Shown in pieces: positions 1 through 6,749 of a stretch of DNA of 8,951 bases. The notes below the pieces were generated by a model that was given only the letters and a program-made list of their open reading frames with translations, did no database searches and was not told where the DNA came from. This DNA comes from Thermoanaerobaculia bacterium. GTDB taxonomy: Bacteria > Acidobacteriota > Thermoanaerobaculia > Gp7-AA8. Position numbers and translations under genes: made by a program. The stretch covers positions 1 through 8,951 of the forward strand of contig JADGOA010000138.1 of the NCBI GenBank assembly GCA_017883215.1. The letters run 5' to 3'. Positions within the stretch are counted from its first letter, which is position 1. Every line of letters starts with the position of its first letter.

Positions 1-806
1 TGGCACTCGATGCACACCTGCATCACGTTCGAGCGCCTCAGAAACCGCGCGTTCGACGACCCGTGCGGGTCGTGGCACGTGATGCACTCGCCCTGCGCCA
101 CTCCGCCGTGGTTGAACACGAACGGCCCTCGCTTGTCCGAGTGGCATCCCACGCACGGCACCTCATTCGCTGAAGTCAGCCGCAGGTTCTCTGGCTTCTG
201 TGGCCTCCCGTGCGGCTCGTGGCACGAGGAGCATTCCATCCCTCCTCGGCCTAACCGATGCGCGAATGGCTTGTTCCGGAACGAGGCCACCTGCGTCGCG
301 TGGCACGTCGAGCAGAGCGCCAGCTCGCTTCTCACCAGCAGATGCGCCGAGCGCGGCTCCGCGGAGTGAATCGCGTGGCATGTCAGGCAGTTCACCGCCG
401 AAGAGTTGGCGTGCTGTCCCGACTGCCGCGCGATCCGGTCGGTGTTGATGTCGTGGCAGGTCAGGCAGGCCTTGTTCGCTCCCGCCACGCCGATCGGTTT
501 ATAGATCAGCGTCTTGTCGCCGCCCGCTTCCATGTGCGCCGTTCCACTCCCGTGGCACGACTCGCATATCGCATTCGGCACCACCTGTCCCTTGGTCGCT
601 TTCCCGCGCGCGTGCGGGTTCGTCCCGAACGCTTTCGCCTGCTCGTGGCAGTCCCCACACGACATCGTCGGCGTCGCTTCTGCCGCCGCCACCGCCGGCT
701 TCGGCACCGCGGGTTGCGTCTCGGGCTGTTGCTGCCTCGCCATCACGCCCGGCGACAGGCCGATCACCAGCAGGAGGGCTGCTGCACCCATCGCGATTCG
801 TCTCAT
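1..806 (-). CDS. mtrA: MtrA/DmsE-family decaheme c-type cytochrome (partial, C-terminus off left edge)
   Basis: Periplasmic electron carrier that, in the known MtrCAB complex, sits inside an outer-membrane barrel and passes electrons from the periplasm to a surface cytochrome. The reading frame is open for 268 codons to the window edge. Residues 1-23 form a signal peptide ending VMA, followed by a Pro/Ala/Gln-rich stretch. CxxCH heme motifs begin at C50, C81, C114, C140, C165, C192, C218, C241 and C265; the ninth is cut at its histidine. The stretch around C218 to C265 (CxxCHxxKRGP, then CxTCHxPHGS) closely resembles Shewanella MtrA as I recall it, where only one heme motif follows, so roughly the last fifth is probably missing. 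The start at 806 is preferred over the in-frame ATG at 830 because GGGAG lies 6-7 nt upstream of it. It lies downstream of the OmcA/MtrC gene on the same strand. An MtrB-type barrel gene is expected next but is outside the window. Confidence 0.93.
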   Translation of the reverse strand, partial: MRRIAMGAAALLLVIGLSPGVMARQQQPETQPAVPKPAVAAAEATPTMSCGDCHEQAKAFGTNPHARGKATKGQVVPNAICESCHGSGTAHMEAGGDKTLIYKPIGVAGANKACLTCHDINTDRIARQSGQHANSSAVNCLTCHAIHSAEPRSAHLLVRSELALCSTCHATQVASFRNKPFAHRLGRGGMECSSCHEPHGRPQKPENLRLTSANEVPCVGCHSDKRGPFVFNHGGVAQGECITCHDPHGSSNARFLRRSNVMQVCIEC

Positions 807-846
807 CAACTTCTCCCTCTCTCGATTCATGCGGCATCCAAAAGCG

Positions 847-869
847 AGGGGGGCTTTGGGCCCCCCTCT
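847..869 (-). terminator. GC-rich hairpin between the two cytochrome genes
   Basis: A perfect 9-bp stem (847-855 with 861-869) encloses a 5-nt loop, within the 96-bp gap between the stop of the OmcA/MtrC gene and the start of the MtrA gene. On the minus strand it is followed by GCTTTTGG, a poor U-tract, so full termination is unlikely. It could be a partial terminator or an mRNA-stabilising or processing structure that sets the ratio of the two cytochromes. The fold is seen directly; the role is inferred. Confidence 0.6.
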
Positions 870-902
870 GGCGATGCAATATGTCGTATCACGAACATTC
901 AC

Positions 903-2996
903 TTACCGCGCATGCACCTTGGCCACGTCCCAATCCTTGCCGGTGCCATGGCAGGTCGCGCAGGCTTCGGCCGTGGTGGTGCCACCGAAGTTGGTCGTGT
1001 TGAGATAGGCATGGGCTGCGGCGTCGACGTTGTCGTGGCAGCCGAGGCACGAGGCAGTGGCCGGCCCCTGCGGTGAGAAGTAGTCGCGCGCAGTCGTCAC
1101 CGACTGGATGCCCGGCTGCAGCGGCAGCGTGTAGCCGGTCGCCGTATGGCACTTGGCGCAGTCGAGGCGATCGCCCGGGAAACGGACTTCGTTGAAGTTG
1201 TTCTTGCTGCCGCGATACCCGTAGATCGTGAAGTCCTGCGTCAGGTTCTCGCCGGTGTGGATGCGGTGGATGAGGCGCGAGAAGGAGACCGACTCAACGG
1301 CACCGGCGGAGGCCGGACGGTACGCCTCATCGCCCTCGGTCGGGTTGTGGCAGATCACGCACTCCTGCGTGTTCATGCGCTGGCCGCCGTGGAGAGCGAG
1401 AGCGTCGTGGCAGGTGTTGCACTGCGAGAGAACCACGCTCGTGCGGCGCGGAGTGACGGCGCCGGTGATCGCGTAATAGCCCACCGGGTTGACCGTTGAC
1501 TCGTTGCCAGTGATGTTGGCCTTGTCGTCGCCGCGAACGAGCGAGAATGCGCGCTCGATGTCGACCGTCACGGCCCAGGTGCCCGTCGCGTTAGCAGGGA
1601 TAGCGTTCGCGAACGTGTAACTCGTGTAACCGGTGGCCGGGTCGTACGAGCCGGGAGTCTTGCCGGTGGCGACGCCGCTCTCACTGTAGTAGGTCGCGTA
1701 GCTCGACGTCGGACCGCCAAGCTTCGGCGAGAACGCGGTGAGCTTCGTGCCGTCGATCGGCGTGCCGTCGGCGTTGTCGATGTTGAATACAACCGTCGGC
1801 TTCTTGCCTGCTGCGAAGTTCGAGACGCTGACGATCGTGGCAGCGATGCCCTTGAGCTGCTTGGACTTCAAAGGATTCGTGTGAGCGCCCTGGATCGAGG
1901 CATCGAACTCCTGGCCGCTCGCCGGGACATGGCACTTGGCGCATGCGGTGTCGTCGGCCATCGGGCCGGCGGGGTGATTGGCTCCGGTCGTCCAGTTGAT
2001 GTCGTCGTGGCACGATCCGCAGGCGGTGCGGGTCGGACGCGTGTACCAGATGTCCGCTTCGGCAGCCTTGGGATCGTGGCAGGTCGTGCAGTTGCGGATG
2101 TCCTGCGGGAACCCGACGGTCGACCAGTCTCCGCCGGCGTAGTTCTTGCCGCCAGCCTGGACACTGGGGAGGCTCCCGCCCATGTGAATGCGGTGATAGA
2201 AGGCCTTGCCGTTGAACGGCTGACCGGTCGTCGCATCCGTACCGATCTGGTTGTTGTGGCACATCATGCAGAGCTCGACGTCGCGGCGGGTTCCGCCGTG
2301 CGTGCCGAGCGGGTCGTGGCAGTTGTTGCAGGTGTTCGCAACCGCCATCGCGCCCCAGGTCTTATCGGGCGTCGCGCCATCGGGACGGAAGTCCATGAGG
2401 ACGTTGTCGGCGAAGTAGTCCTTGCCGATGATGTCGTTGAGCGTGCGCTTCGCGTATGCGCCGAGGGTCAGCGTCGTCGACGGCGTGACATCGGCCGGCA
2501 TCGCTGTGGCGAAGGTGTACTTGTAATGGCCGAGCTCCAGATCCTGATACGTGCCACCAGAATCGGTCGACGGGTTCGTCACGCCATTGCGGGTCCGCAT
2601 CGTGAGGTTCTTGTAGTAGCGAGTCGCCGGATCCCACTTGCCCACGATGAAGGCCGGAGCGATCGGGCCGGGGGTGACCTTGCCGTTGCGATCGAGCGGC
2701 TGGTCAAAGGAATCGGTCAGGCTGAAGTCGACGACCGGCTTCTGGCCGGCGACGACATTCGTGATCGAGTTGACCTTCAGCTTCACGCCTGGGCGGATGT
2801 AGGCGATCCCGTCATCGTTGAGGTAGGCCTCGAGCTGATCCGCCTTGAACTGCGGGGCAGCCTTCGGTGCGGTGGGCGCGGTGACGCTGCGAGCACGGGA
2901 AGAGACCGTTGCGTTTGCGGCGGGTGGTGGCGCGCTCGGAAAGACGAGCGCCCCTGCCGTCGCCATCAGCAGGAGCCCGCGCAGGATCGTTTCCAT
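903..2996 (-). CDS. mtrC: OmcA/MtrC-family decaheme c-type cytochrome
   Basis: Predicted surface-exposed terminal cytochrome that passes electrons to extracellular acceptors such as metal oxides. The 697 residues show the four-domain family layout: a beta-rich domain (about 50-222), a pentaheme domain (C223, C243, C303, C326, C352), a second beta-rich domain (about 376-525) and a second pentaheme domain (C526, C546, C613, C650, C679). Both pentaheme halves carry the family signatures HGG (H233, H536) and HRIHxG (268-273, 577-582). The start at 2996 has GGAGGA 7 nt upstream. The leader ends near ANA at residue 29 and contains no cysteine, so the lipoprotein anchor of Shewanella MtrC/OmcA is absent. 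All 20 cysteines lie in CxxCH motifs, so the domain III disulfide described for MtrC is also missing. It precedes the MtrA-type gene by 96 bp on the same strand. The family is certain; the choice of MtrC over OmcA rests on position. Confidence 0.95.
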   Translation of the reverse strand: METILRGLLLMATAGALVFPSAPPPAANATVSSRARSVTAPTAPKAAPQFKADQLEAYLNDDGIAYIRPGVKLKVNSITNVVAGQKPVVDFSLTDSFDQPLDRNGKVTPGPIAPAFIVGKWDPATRYYKNLTMRTRNGVTNPSTDSGGTYQDLELGHYKYTFATAMPADVTPSTTLTLGAYAKRTLNDIIGKDYFADNVLMDFRPDGATPDKTWGAMAVANTCNNCHDPLGTHGGTRRDVELCMMCHNNQIGTDATTGQPFNGKAFYHRIHMGGSLPSVQAGGKNYAGGDWSTVGFPQDIRNCTTCHDPKAAEADIWYTRPTRTACGSCHDDINWTTGANHPAGPMADDTACAKCHVPASGQEFDASIQGAHTNPLKSKQLKGIAATIVSVSNFAAGKKPTVVFNIDNADGTPIDGTKLTAFSPKLGGPTSSYATYYSESGVATGKTPGSYDPATGYTSYTFANAIPANATGTWAVTVDIERAFSLVRGDDKANITGNESTVNPVGYYAITGAVTPRRTSVVLSQCNTCHDALALHGGQRMNTQECVICHNPTEGDEAYRPASAGAVESVSFSRLIHRIHTGENLTQDFTIYGYRGSKNNFNEVRFPGDRLDCAKCHTATGYTLPLQPGIQSVTTARDYFSPQGPATASCLGCHDNVDAAAHAYLNTTNFGGTTTAEACATCHGTGKDWDVAKVHAR

Positions 2997-3299
2997 GTAG
3001 ATTCCTCCAATCGGTTACTAGTCGGGATTCTGGCCGGAGGACGGACGCCACATCGTGTCCGGTGTCGCTCATGATGCGTGTCAACGTGTCCCTACTATGT
3101 GTGACGAATGACACATGCGAAAGAGAGGGCTCCAAGTCTCGCCCCTGATCCCGCAAGACCCTCGACCAGAGGCGGTTGCGAGCCGACTGCGATCCAACGC
3201 CGCTCCTGCACGAAGCATCGCCCGACAGGCACCACGGATCGCGGTGCGGCGGGATGAATCGCAGCGTTGCGCTGTGGCCGCAACGCCTACAACGACGAA
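2997..3299. other. Intergenic region upstream of the cytochrome genes
   Basis: No convincing gene. The open frames here on both strands are short, lack a recognisable product, and several run through the hairpin at 3300-3323. The part nearest the cytochrome gene (3055-3116) holds the pentamer and dyad cluster described separately. A second perfect hairpin, with arms GCGTTGC at 3264-3270 and GCAACGC at 3280-3286, lies next to the terminator-like hairpin. The cytochrome promoter should be here; TTGACA on the minus strand at 3084-3079 fits a -35 box, but no good -10 follows at 17 bp. Confidence 0.6.
3055..3116 (-). promoter_or_regulatory. Candidate operator: GTGTC pentamer cluster plus dyad
   Basis: On the plus strand GTGTC occurs at 3055-3059, 3062-3066, 3078-3082 and 3086-3090, and its complement GACAC at 3110-3114. 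A perfect 6-bp dyad ATGTGT-N8-ACACAT spans 3097-3116, 13 nt upstream of a minus-strand TTGACA (3084-3079). The cluster ends about 60 bp before the OmcA/MtrC start codon. The positions suit a transcription factor controlling the cytochrome genes. The sequence pattern is direct; regulatory function is inference. Confidence 0.35.
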
Positions 3300-3323
3300 G
3301 AAGCCCGCTGTGAAGCGGGCTTC
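3300..3323 (-). terminator. Terminator-like hairpin after the M13 peptidase gene
   Basis: A perfect 9-bp GC-rich stem (GAAGCCCGC at 3300-3308, GCGGGCTTC at 3315-3323) with a 6-nt loop, 44 bp beyond the peptidase stop codon. On the minus strand the stem ends CTTC and is followed by TTCGTCGTTG, an imperfect T-rich tail. It probably ends peptidase transcription before the cytochrome genes. Confidence 0.7.
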
Positions 3324-3367
3324 CCTATTTATCACCGGATGTGGCGACGACGGTCACGCGGACAGCA

Positions 3368-5524
3368 TCACCACACTTTGCACATCTTCTTCCGCACCAT
3401 CGGCTGCCCCTCTTTGCAGTCGAACGCCTTCTGGAACTGCGGCAGATCCGACACCACGCCGTTGATCCGGTACTTCCCCGGCGAATGCGGATTGGTGATG
3501 GCGCTGACCCGCAGGTTCTCCGGGCGCTGGTTCTCGCAGGCCCACTGCGCCATCCCCACGAAGAAGCGCTGGTCGGGGGTGAGTCCTTCGGCCGGCTGGA
3601 GATTCTCGTTCGCCACCGCCTCCTTCCAGGCGATGTAGGCGAGCAGCGTTCCGCCGATGTCGGCGACGTCCTCGCCGGAGGTGAGCTTCGAGTTGATCTT
3701 GATGTCGTCGACGATGGTGTACTGCGCGTACTGCTCGCGCACGCAGTCGACACGCTCCTCGAACGCCTTGGCGTCGGCCGCCGTCCACCAGTCCTTCAGG
3801 TTTCCTTTGCCGTCGAATTGCCGCCCCGAGTCGTCGAATCCATGTGTCAGCTCGTGGCCGATGGTCGCGCCGGTGTTGCCGTAGTTCGGCGCGGCGTCCA
3901 TCTTCGGATCGTAGAGCGGTGGCTGGAGCACGCCGGCCGGGAAGTTGATGTCGTTCATCTGCGGGTTGTAATAGGCATTGACGGTGGGCGGAGTCATCCC
4001 CCACTCGCCGCGGTCGACCGGCTTGCCGATCTTCTTCAGCTCGCGCTCGGATTCGAACACCGTGGCGCGCTGGGCGTTGCCGAAGAAATCATCGCGCTTC
4101 ACGGCGACGCTGGAGTAGTCGCGCCATTTGTCCGGATAGCCGACTTTGTTCGCTACGTCGTGGAGTTTCTCGAGCGCGCGCTGCCTGGTCTCGTCCGTCA
4201 TCCAGTCGAGGCCGCGGATCTCGCTCTCCATCGCCTTCTCGACGCGCCTGGTCATGTCGACGGTGGCCTCTTTCGTGGCCGCGGAAAACGTGCGGCGGAC
4301 GAATTCCTGACCCAGCGCCTCGCCGAGGTCGCGGTCGACGTAGCGAACGCACTGCTTCCAGCGCGGCGGCTGGGCGGCCACGCCGCGCAGCGTCTTCGAA
4401 TAGAAGTTGAAGTTCTCGGTGACGAACGCTTTCGACAGATACGGCGCCCGTGCGTGGACGGCGTGCCAGCGCAGGTAGGACTTCCAGTCGGAAAGGGAAG
4501 CGCTCCCGATCTCGCGCTCGACCTCCTTGTAGAAATCGGGCTCGGTGACGTTGATGACCTTTGTCTGGGCCAGGCCGTTGTCCGCCAGATAGCGCATCCA
4601 GTCGAACGACGGCGTCAGCTTCTGCAGCGCCGCCGGCGTCATCTTGTGGAAGAGGTTGTACGGATCGCGGCGCTGCACTCGGGTCAGCGAGGCCCTGGCC
4701 AGGGCCGTCTCCATCTTCATGACGGTCGCGGCATCTTTGGCCGCCTGCGCGCTCGACTCGCCGGTCAGCTCGAGCATCTTCGCCACGTGTCCGACGTACT
4801 TGTCGCGGAGATCTTTCGAGCGCGCGTCGTCCTTCGTGTAGTAATCACGGTCAGGCATTCCCAGCCCGCCGGCGCTGGCGAAGGCGATGACTTTCGTGGC
4901 ATCGCTGAAGTCCTGGTCCGAGCCGAAGCCGAAGAGAAATCCGCTGCCGGATACGGTCGGATGCACGTGCGCGAGAAACACAGCCAGCTCGCGCTTGCTC
5001 TTCAGCGCGGAGATGCGGCGAAGCAGCGGCTCGATCGGTTTCACGCCGGCGGCTTCGATCTCCGGCTCGTTCATGCAGGAGGCGAAGTAGTCGCCGATCT
5101 TCTGCTGCACCGGGGTGCGGTCGGGCGCCGGCCTGGCCGCTTCATCCAGGATCCCCCAGAGGAACTGCGCGTTCTCCTGCGTCAGCTTTCCGTAGACGCT
5201 CCACGACGCCTGGTCGGGGGGGATGGGATTGCTGGCGACCCATCCGCCGCAGGCGTACTGGTAGAAGTCGACACAAGGCTCGGCGGTGCGATCCATCGAG
5301 GCGACGTCGAGGCTGGGCGTGTACGGCAGCTCGCTGAGCGGCCGCTCCTGCCGCGCCGCCGAGTCGGCCCGCGGGGTTTCCTTCGTCGGAGGCCCCACCT
5401 CCGGCTTGGCGACCGCCGGCTTCGTCTCCTGCGCCGGCATGGCCTGCTTTGCCGGATCGGGATTCTGCTGTGCAAAGACGGCGGTGGTCACCAACACCAC
5501 GACTGCAGCGAGCGAGCGTCTCAT
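3368..5524 (-). CDS. M13-family (neprilysin-like) zinc metallopeptidase, secreted
   Basis: Predicted endopeptidase that cleaves oligopeptides in the periplasm or outside the cell. With the start at 5524 the protein has 718 residues, close to the family size. The in-frame ATG at 5575 is rejected because AAGGAGG lies just upstream of 5524 and the signal peptide begins there. Residues 1-18 form a type I signal peptide ending VFA with no lipobox. A Pro/Ala/Lys-rich linker of about 50 residues follows. The N-terminal domain opens at C84 with the CVDFYQYACGGW signature. Catalytic motifs are NAYY at 516-519, the zinc site HELTH at 557-561, and EDVAD at 618-622 supplying the third zinc ligand E618 and D622. 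The C-terminus is the typical CxxW. No key residue is missing. It stands alone, divergent from the YceI gene, and nothing suggests a link to the cytochromes. Confidence 0.96.
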   Translation of the reverse strand: MRRSLAAVVVLVTTAVFAQQNPDPAKQAMPAQETKPAVAKPEVGPPTKETPRADSAARQERPLSELPYTPSLDVASMDRTAEPCVDFYQYACGGWVASNPIPPDQASWSVYGKLTQENAQFLWGILDEAARPAPDRTPVQQKIGDYFASCMNEPEIEAAGVKPIEPLLRRISALKSKRELAVFLAHVHPTVSGSGFLFGFGSDQDFSDATKVIAFASAGGLGMPDRDYYTKDDARSKDLRDKYVGHVAKMLELTGESSAQAAKDAATVMKMETALARASLTRVQRRDPYNLFHKMTPAALQKLTPSFDWMRYLADNGLAQTKVINVTEPDFYKEVEREIGSASLSDWKSYLRWHAVHARAPYLSKAFVTENFNFYSKTLRGVAAQPPRWKQCVRYVDRDLGEALGQEFVRRTFSAATKEATVDMTRRVEKAMESEIRGLDWMTDETRQRALEKLHDVANKVGYPDKWRDYSSVAVKRDDFFGNAQRATVFESERELKKIGKPVDRGEWGMTPPTVNAYYNPQMNDINFPAGVLQPPLYDPKMDAAPNYGNTGATIGHELTHGFDDSGRQFDGKGNLKDWWTAADAKAFEERVDCVREQYAQYTIVDDIKINSKLTSGEDVADIGGTLLAYIAWKEAVANENLQPAEGLTPDQRFFVGMAQWACENQRPENLRVSAITNPHSPGKYRINGVVSDLPQFQKAFDCKEGQPMVRKKMCKVW

Positions 5525-5569
5525 TTCTCCTCCTTGGACGGGAGGAGTGTATTCGCTGGGGGTTTGTAA

Positions 5570-5600
5570 GGTCACTGGGTTGCTGGGTCACTGGGTTGCG
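5570..5600. repeat. Two-copy 16-bp direct repeat
   Basis: GGTCACTGGGTTGC occurs at 5570-5583 and again at 5586-5599, a 16-bp period, starting 46 bp upstream of the peptidase start codon. It may be the remnant of a longer tandem array. Confidence 0.7.
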
Positions 5601-5658
5601 AGCAATGTCATTCCTCACTCCGTGGGATGGCACGCCGAAAATCCCGCAACTCTTCCAA

Positions 5659-5722
5659 CCTCGTGACCTCGTGACCTCGTGACCTCGTGACCTCGCGACC
5701 TCGTGACCTCGCGACCTCGCGA
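5659..5722. repeat. 8-bp tandem repeat, eight copies
   Basis: Eight head-to-tail units of CCTCGTGA or CCTCGCGA: units 1-4 and 6 carry T at position 6, and units 5, 7 and 8 carry C. The array lies in the 278-bp gap between the divergent peptidase and YceI genes, 80 bp upstream of the YceI start. There are no unique spacers, so it is not a CRISPR array. Its 8-bp period makes it prone to slippage. Confidence 0.95.
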
Positions 5723-5802
5723 CCCGACCACCCACCCGGTAACCCATCGACCCTCGACCGGGCACGCAAATCGCTGCGCACGCTGGTGCAGCAGGAGGAC
5801 GT

Positions 5803-6336
5803 ATGACGACATGGAACATCGACCCCGCCCACACGACCGTCGAACTCGCGGTCAAGCACATGATGTTCACCACGGTGCGCGGCCGCTTCACCGGCGTGAA
5901 GGGAACGATCCACGCGGATGAACAAAACCCCGACCGCTCCACCGTCGAGTCGGAAATCGAGGCGAAGACCATTGATACCGGCACCGCCGATCGCGATACT
6001 CACCTCAAGTCTGCCGATTTTCTCGACGTTGAAAAGTTCCCGACGATCACATTCCGCAGCAAACGGGTGCAAGGGGCGGCGAGCAAGGAAGGTGACCGTT
6101 TCAAGGTCGTAGGCGAGCTCACTATCCACGGTACGACCAAAGAGGTGACGCTCGACTGCACGTATGGCGGTACCGGAACTGACCCCTGGGGCGGAACGCG
6201 AGCCGGCGCCAGCGCGACGACCGAGATCGATCGTCGCGAATGGGGCCTGCAGTGGAACCAGGCCCTCGAGACCGGCGGGATCCTGGTCGGCAATACGGTC
6301 AAAATCACCATCGATGTGCAGGCGGTGAAGGCGTAA
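5803..6336 (+). CDS. YceI-family protein (lipocalin-like polyisoprenoid-binding fold)
   Basis: A 177-residue protein of the YceI family, whose members form a lipocalin-like beta barrel and in characterised cases bind an isoprenoid chain such as a quinone tail. Family hallmarks: N-terminal WNIDPAHTTVELAVKHM (residues 3-19), the RGRFTGVKG strand near 26-34, the stretch THLKSADFLDVEKFPTITF in the middle, ELTIHGTTKEVTL, and the REWGLQWN segment near the C-terminus. Length is typical for a form without a leader. No signal peptide is visible, unlike periplasmic E. coli YceI, so it is probably cytoplasmic. AGGAGGAC lies 4 nt before the ATG. The physiological role cannot be read from the sequence. 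No clear intrinsic terminator follows; the palindromic element at 6414-6578 might serve. Confidence 0.94.
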   Translation: MTTWNIDPAHTTVELAVKHMMFTTVRGRFTGVKGTIHADEQNPDRSTVESEIEAKTIDTGTADRDTHLKSADFLDVEKFPTITFRSKRVQGAASKEGDRFKVVGELTIHGTTKEVTLDCTYGGTGTDPWGGTRAGASATTEIDRREWGLQWNQALETGGILVGNTVKITIDVQAVKA

Positions 6337-6413
6337 CCCGAGCGGGTAGCGGGCAGGGGACGACGCGTACGTGTCGCGCCTCTTCCCGCGAGGTTGTCTC
6401 CAGAACTCTCATC

Positions 6414-6578
6414 CGTCGTCCTGAGAGGCTGTGCAGAAATCGGGAGCGTGGCGATACCAAGCCTCTTTTTCACCACAGAGACACAGAGGACACAGAGAAA
6501 GAAAGCCAGAGGAACAGTCTCTGTGCTCTCTGTGCCTCTGTGGTGAATTCGATTTCTGCACAGCCTCTCAGGATGACG
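6414..6578. mobile_element. Nested palindromic element (MITE-like, non-coding)
   Basis: Outer arms at 6414-6442 and 6550-6578 are inverted copies matching at 28 of 29 positions, with the core CTGAGAGGCTGTGCAGAAAT. Inside lies a second inverted repeat, 6469-6498 with 6518-6547, matching at 27 of 30 positions and rich in CACAGAG, with a 19-nt loop. The two right arms are 2 bp apart, but the left arms are separated by 26 bp, so the nesting is asymmetric. No transposase and no clear target-site duplication are present. Open frames reading the inner arms encode low-complexity strings such as TESTE and LCVLCVS and are not genes. The inner hairpin resembles CACAGAG palindromes that I recall between genes in many environmental bacteria. 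Confidence 0.8.
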
Positions 6579-6630
6579 CAGTATCAAGACGGCCTCCGCC
6601 GGGAGGGGGTGACAGCGTGAGCGAGTTGCG

Positions 6631-6646
6631 AACGTGCAAGCACGTT
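6631..6646. promoter_or_regulatory. 16-bp palindrome, possible operator upstream of coaA
   Basis: AACGTGC and GCACGTT form perfect 7-bp inverted arms around AA, about 104 bp upstream of the coaA GTG. The short 2-nt spacer fits a protein-binding dyad better than an RNA hairpin. Binding is inferred only. Confidence 0.3.
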
Positions 6647-6716
6647 GAGGCGAATGGTCAGGTAGACTGGCGAAAGCGTAAGGCGTTCGCACGTCCTTCA
6701 CGCTACACGCCGTACC

Positions 6717-6744
6717 CTACTCGCTACTCGCTACTCGCTACTCG
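6717..6744. repeat. 7-bp tandem repeat (CTACTCG) abutting the coaA start
   Basis: Four exact copies of CTACTCG, followed by CTACC and then the coaA GTG at 6750. The array occupies the place where a Shine-Dalgarno sequence would lie, and no purine-rich SD is visible. Seven-bp units can change copy number by slippage, which would alter the leader directly before the start codon. Confidence 0.93.
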
Positions 6745-6749
6745 CTACC

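Larger units (their letters stand above)
6579..6749. other. Leader region upstream of coaA
   Basis: This completes the gene-free stretch from 6337. No gene is supported. It contains the 16-bp palindrome AACGTGCAAGCACGTT at 6631-6646 and the 7-bp tandem repeat that runs into the coaA start. No convincing -35/-10 pair was found. Confidence 0.6.

Noticed and set aside
1881..3074. Plus-strand open frame of 397 codons opposite the decaheme cytochrome
   Set aside because: Antisense to the ten CxxCH motifs, runs into the upstream region, and shows no domain.
3097..3116. CRP/FNR binding site
   Set aside because: Half sites resemble TGTGA/TCACA, but the symmetric dyad has an 8-nt rather than 6-nt spacer, and the 6-nt alignment leaves a mismatch; kept only as a generic dyad.
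3081..3335. 84-codon minus-strand frame upstream of the cytochrome gene
   Set aside because: It starts just beyond the terminator-like hairpin and runs straight through it, overlaps the dyad region, and has no recognisable feature.
3341..5569. Long plus-strand open frame (742 codons) opposite the M13 peptidase
   Set aside because: It is antisense to a gene with all M13 catalytic motifs, is rich in Arg/Val/Leu low-complexity text, and matches no recognisable domain; a shadow of GC-rich coding sequence.
5659..5722. CRISPR array
   Set aside because: Units are contiguous 8-mers with no spacers; simple tandem repeat.
5142..5984. Minus-strand open frame spanning the octamer array and YceI
   Set aside because: It is out of frame with the peptidase, reads the 8-bp repeat as low-complexity residues, and is antisense to YceI.
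6000..6701. Minus-strand and overlapping plus-strand frames across 6414-6578 (containing TESTE and LCVLCVS)
   Set aside because: These strings are translations of the CACAGAG palindrome, not protein-coding signal.
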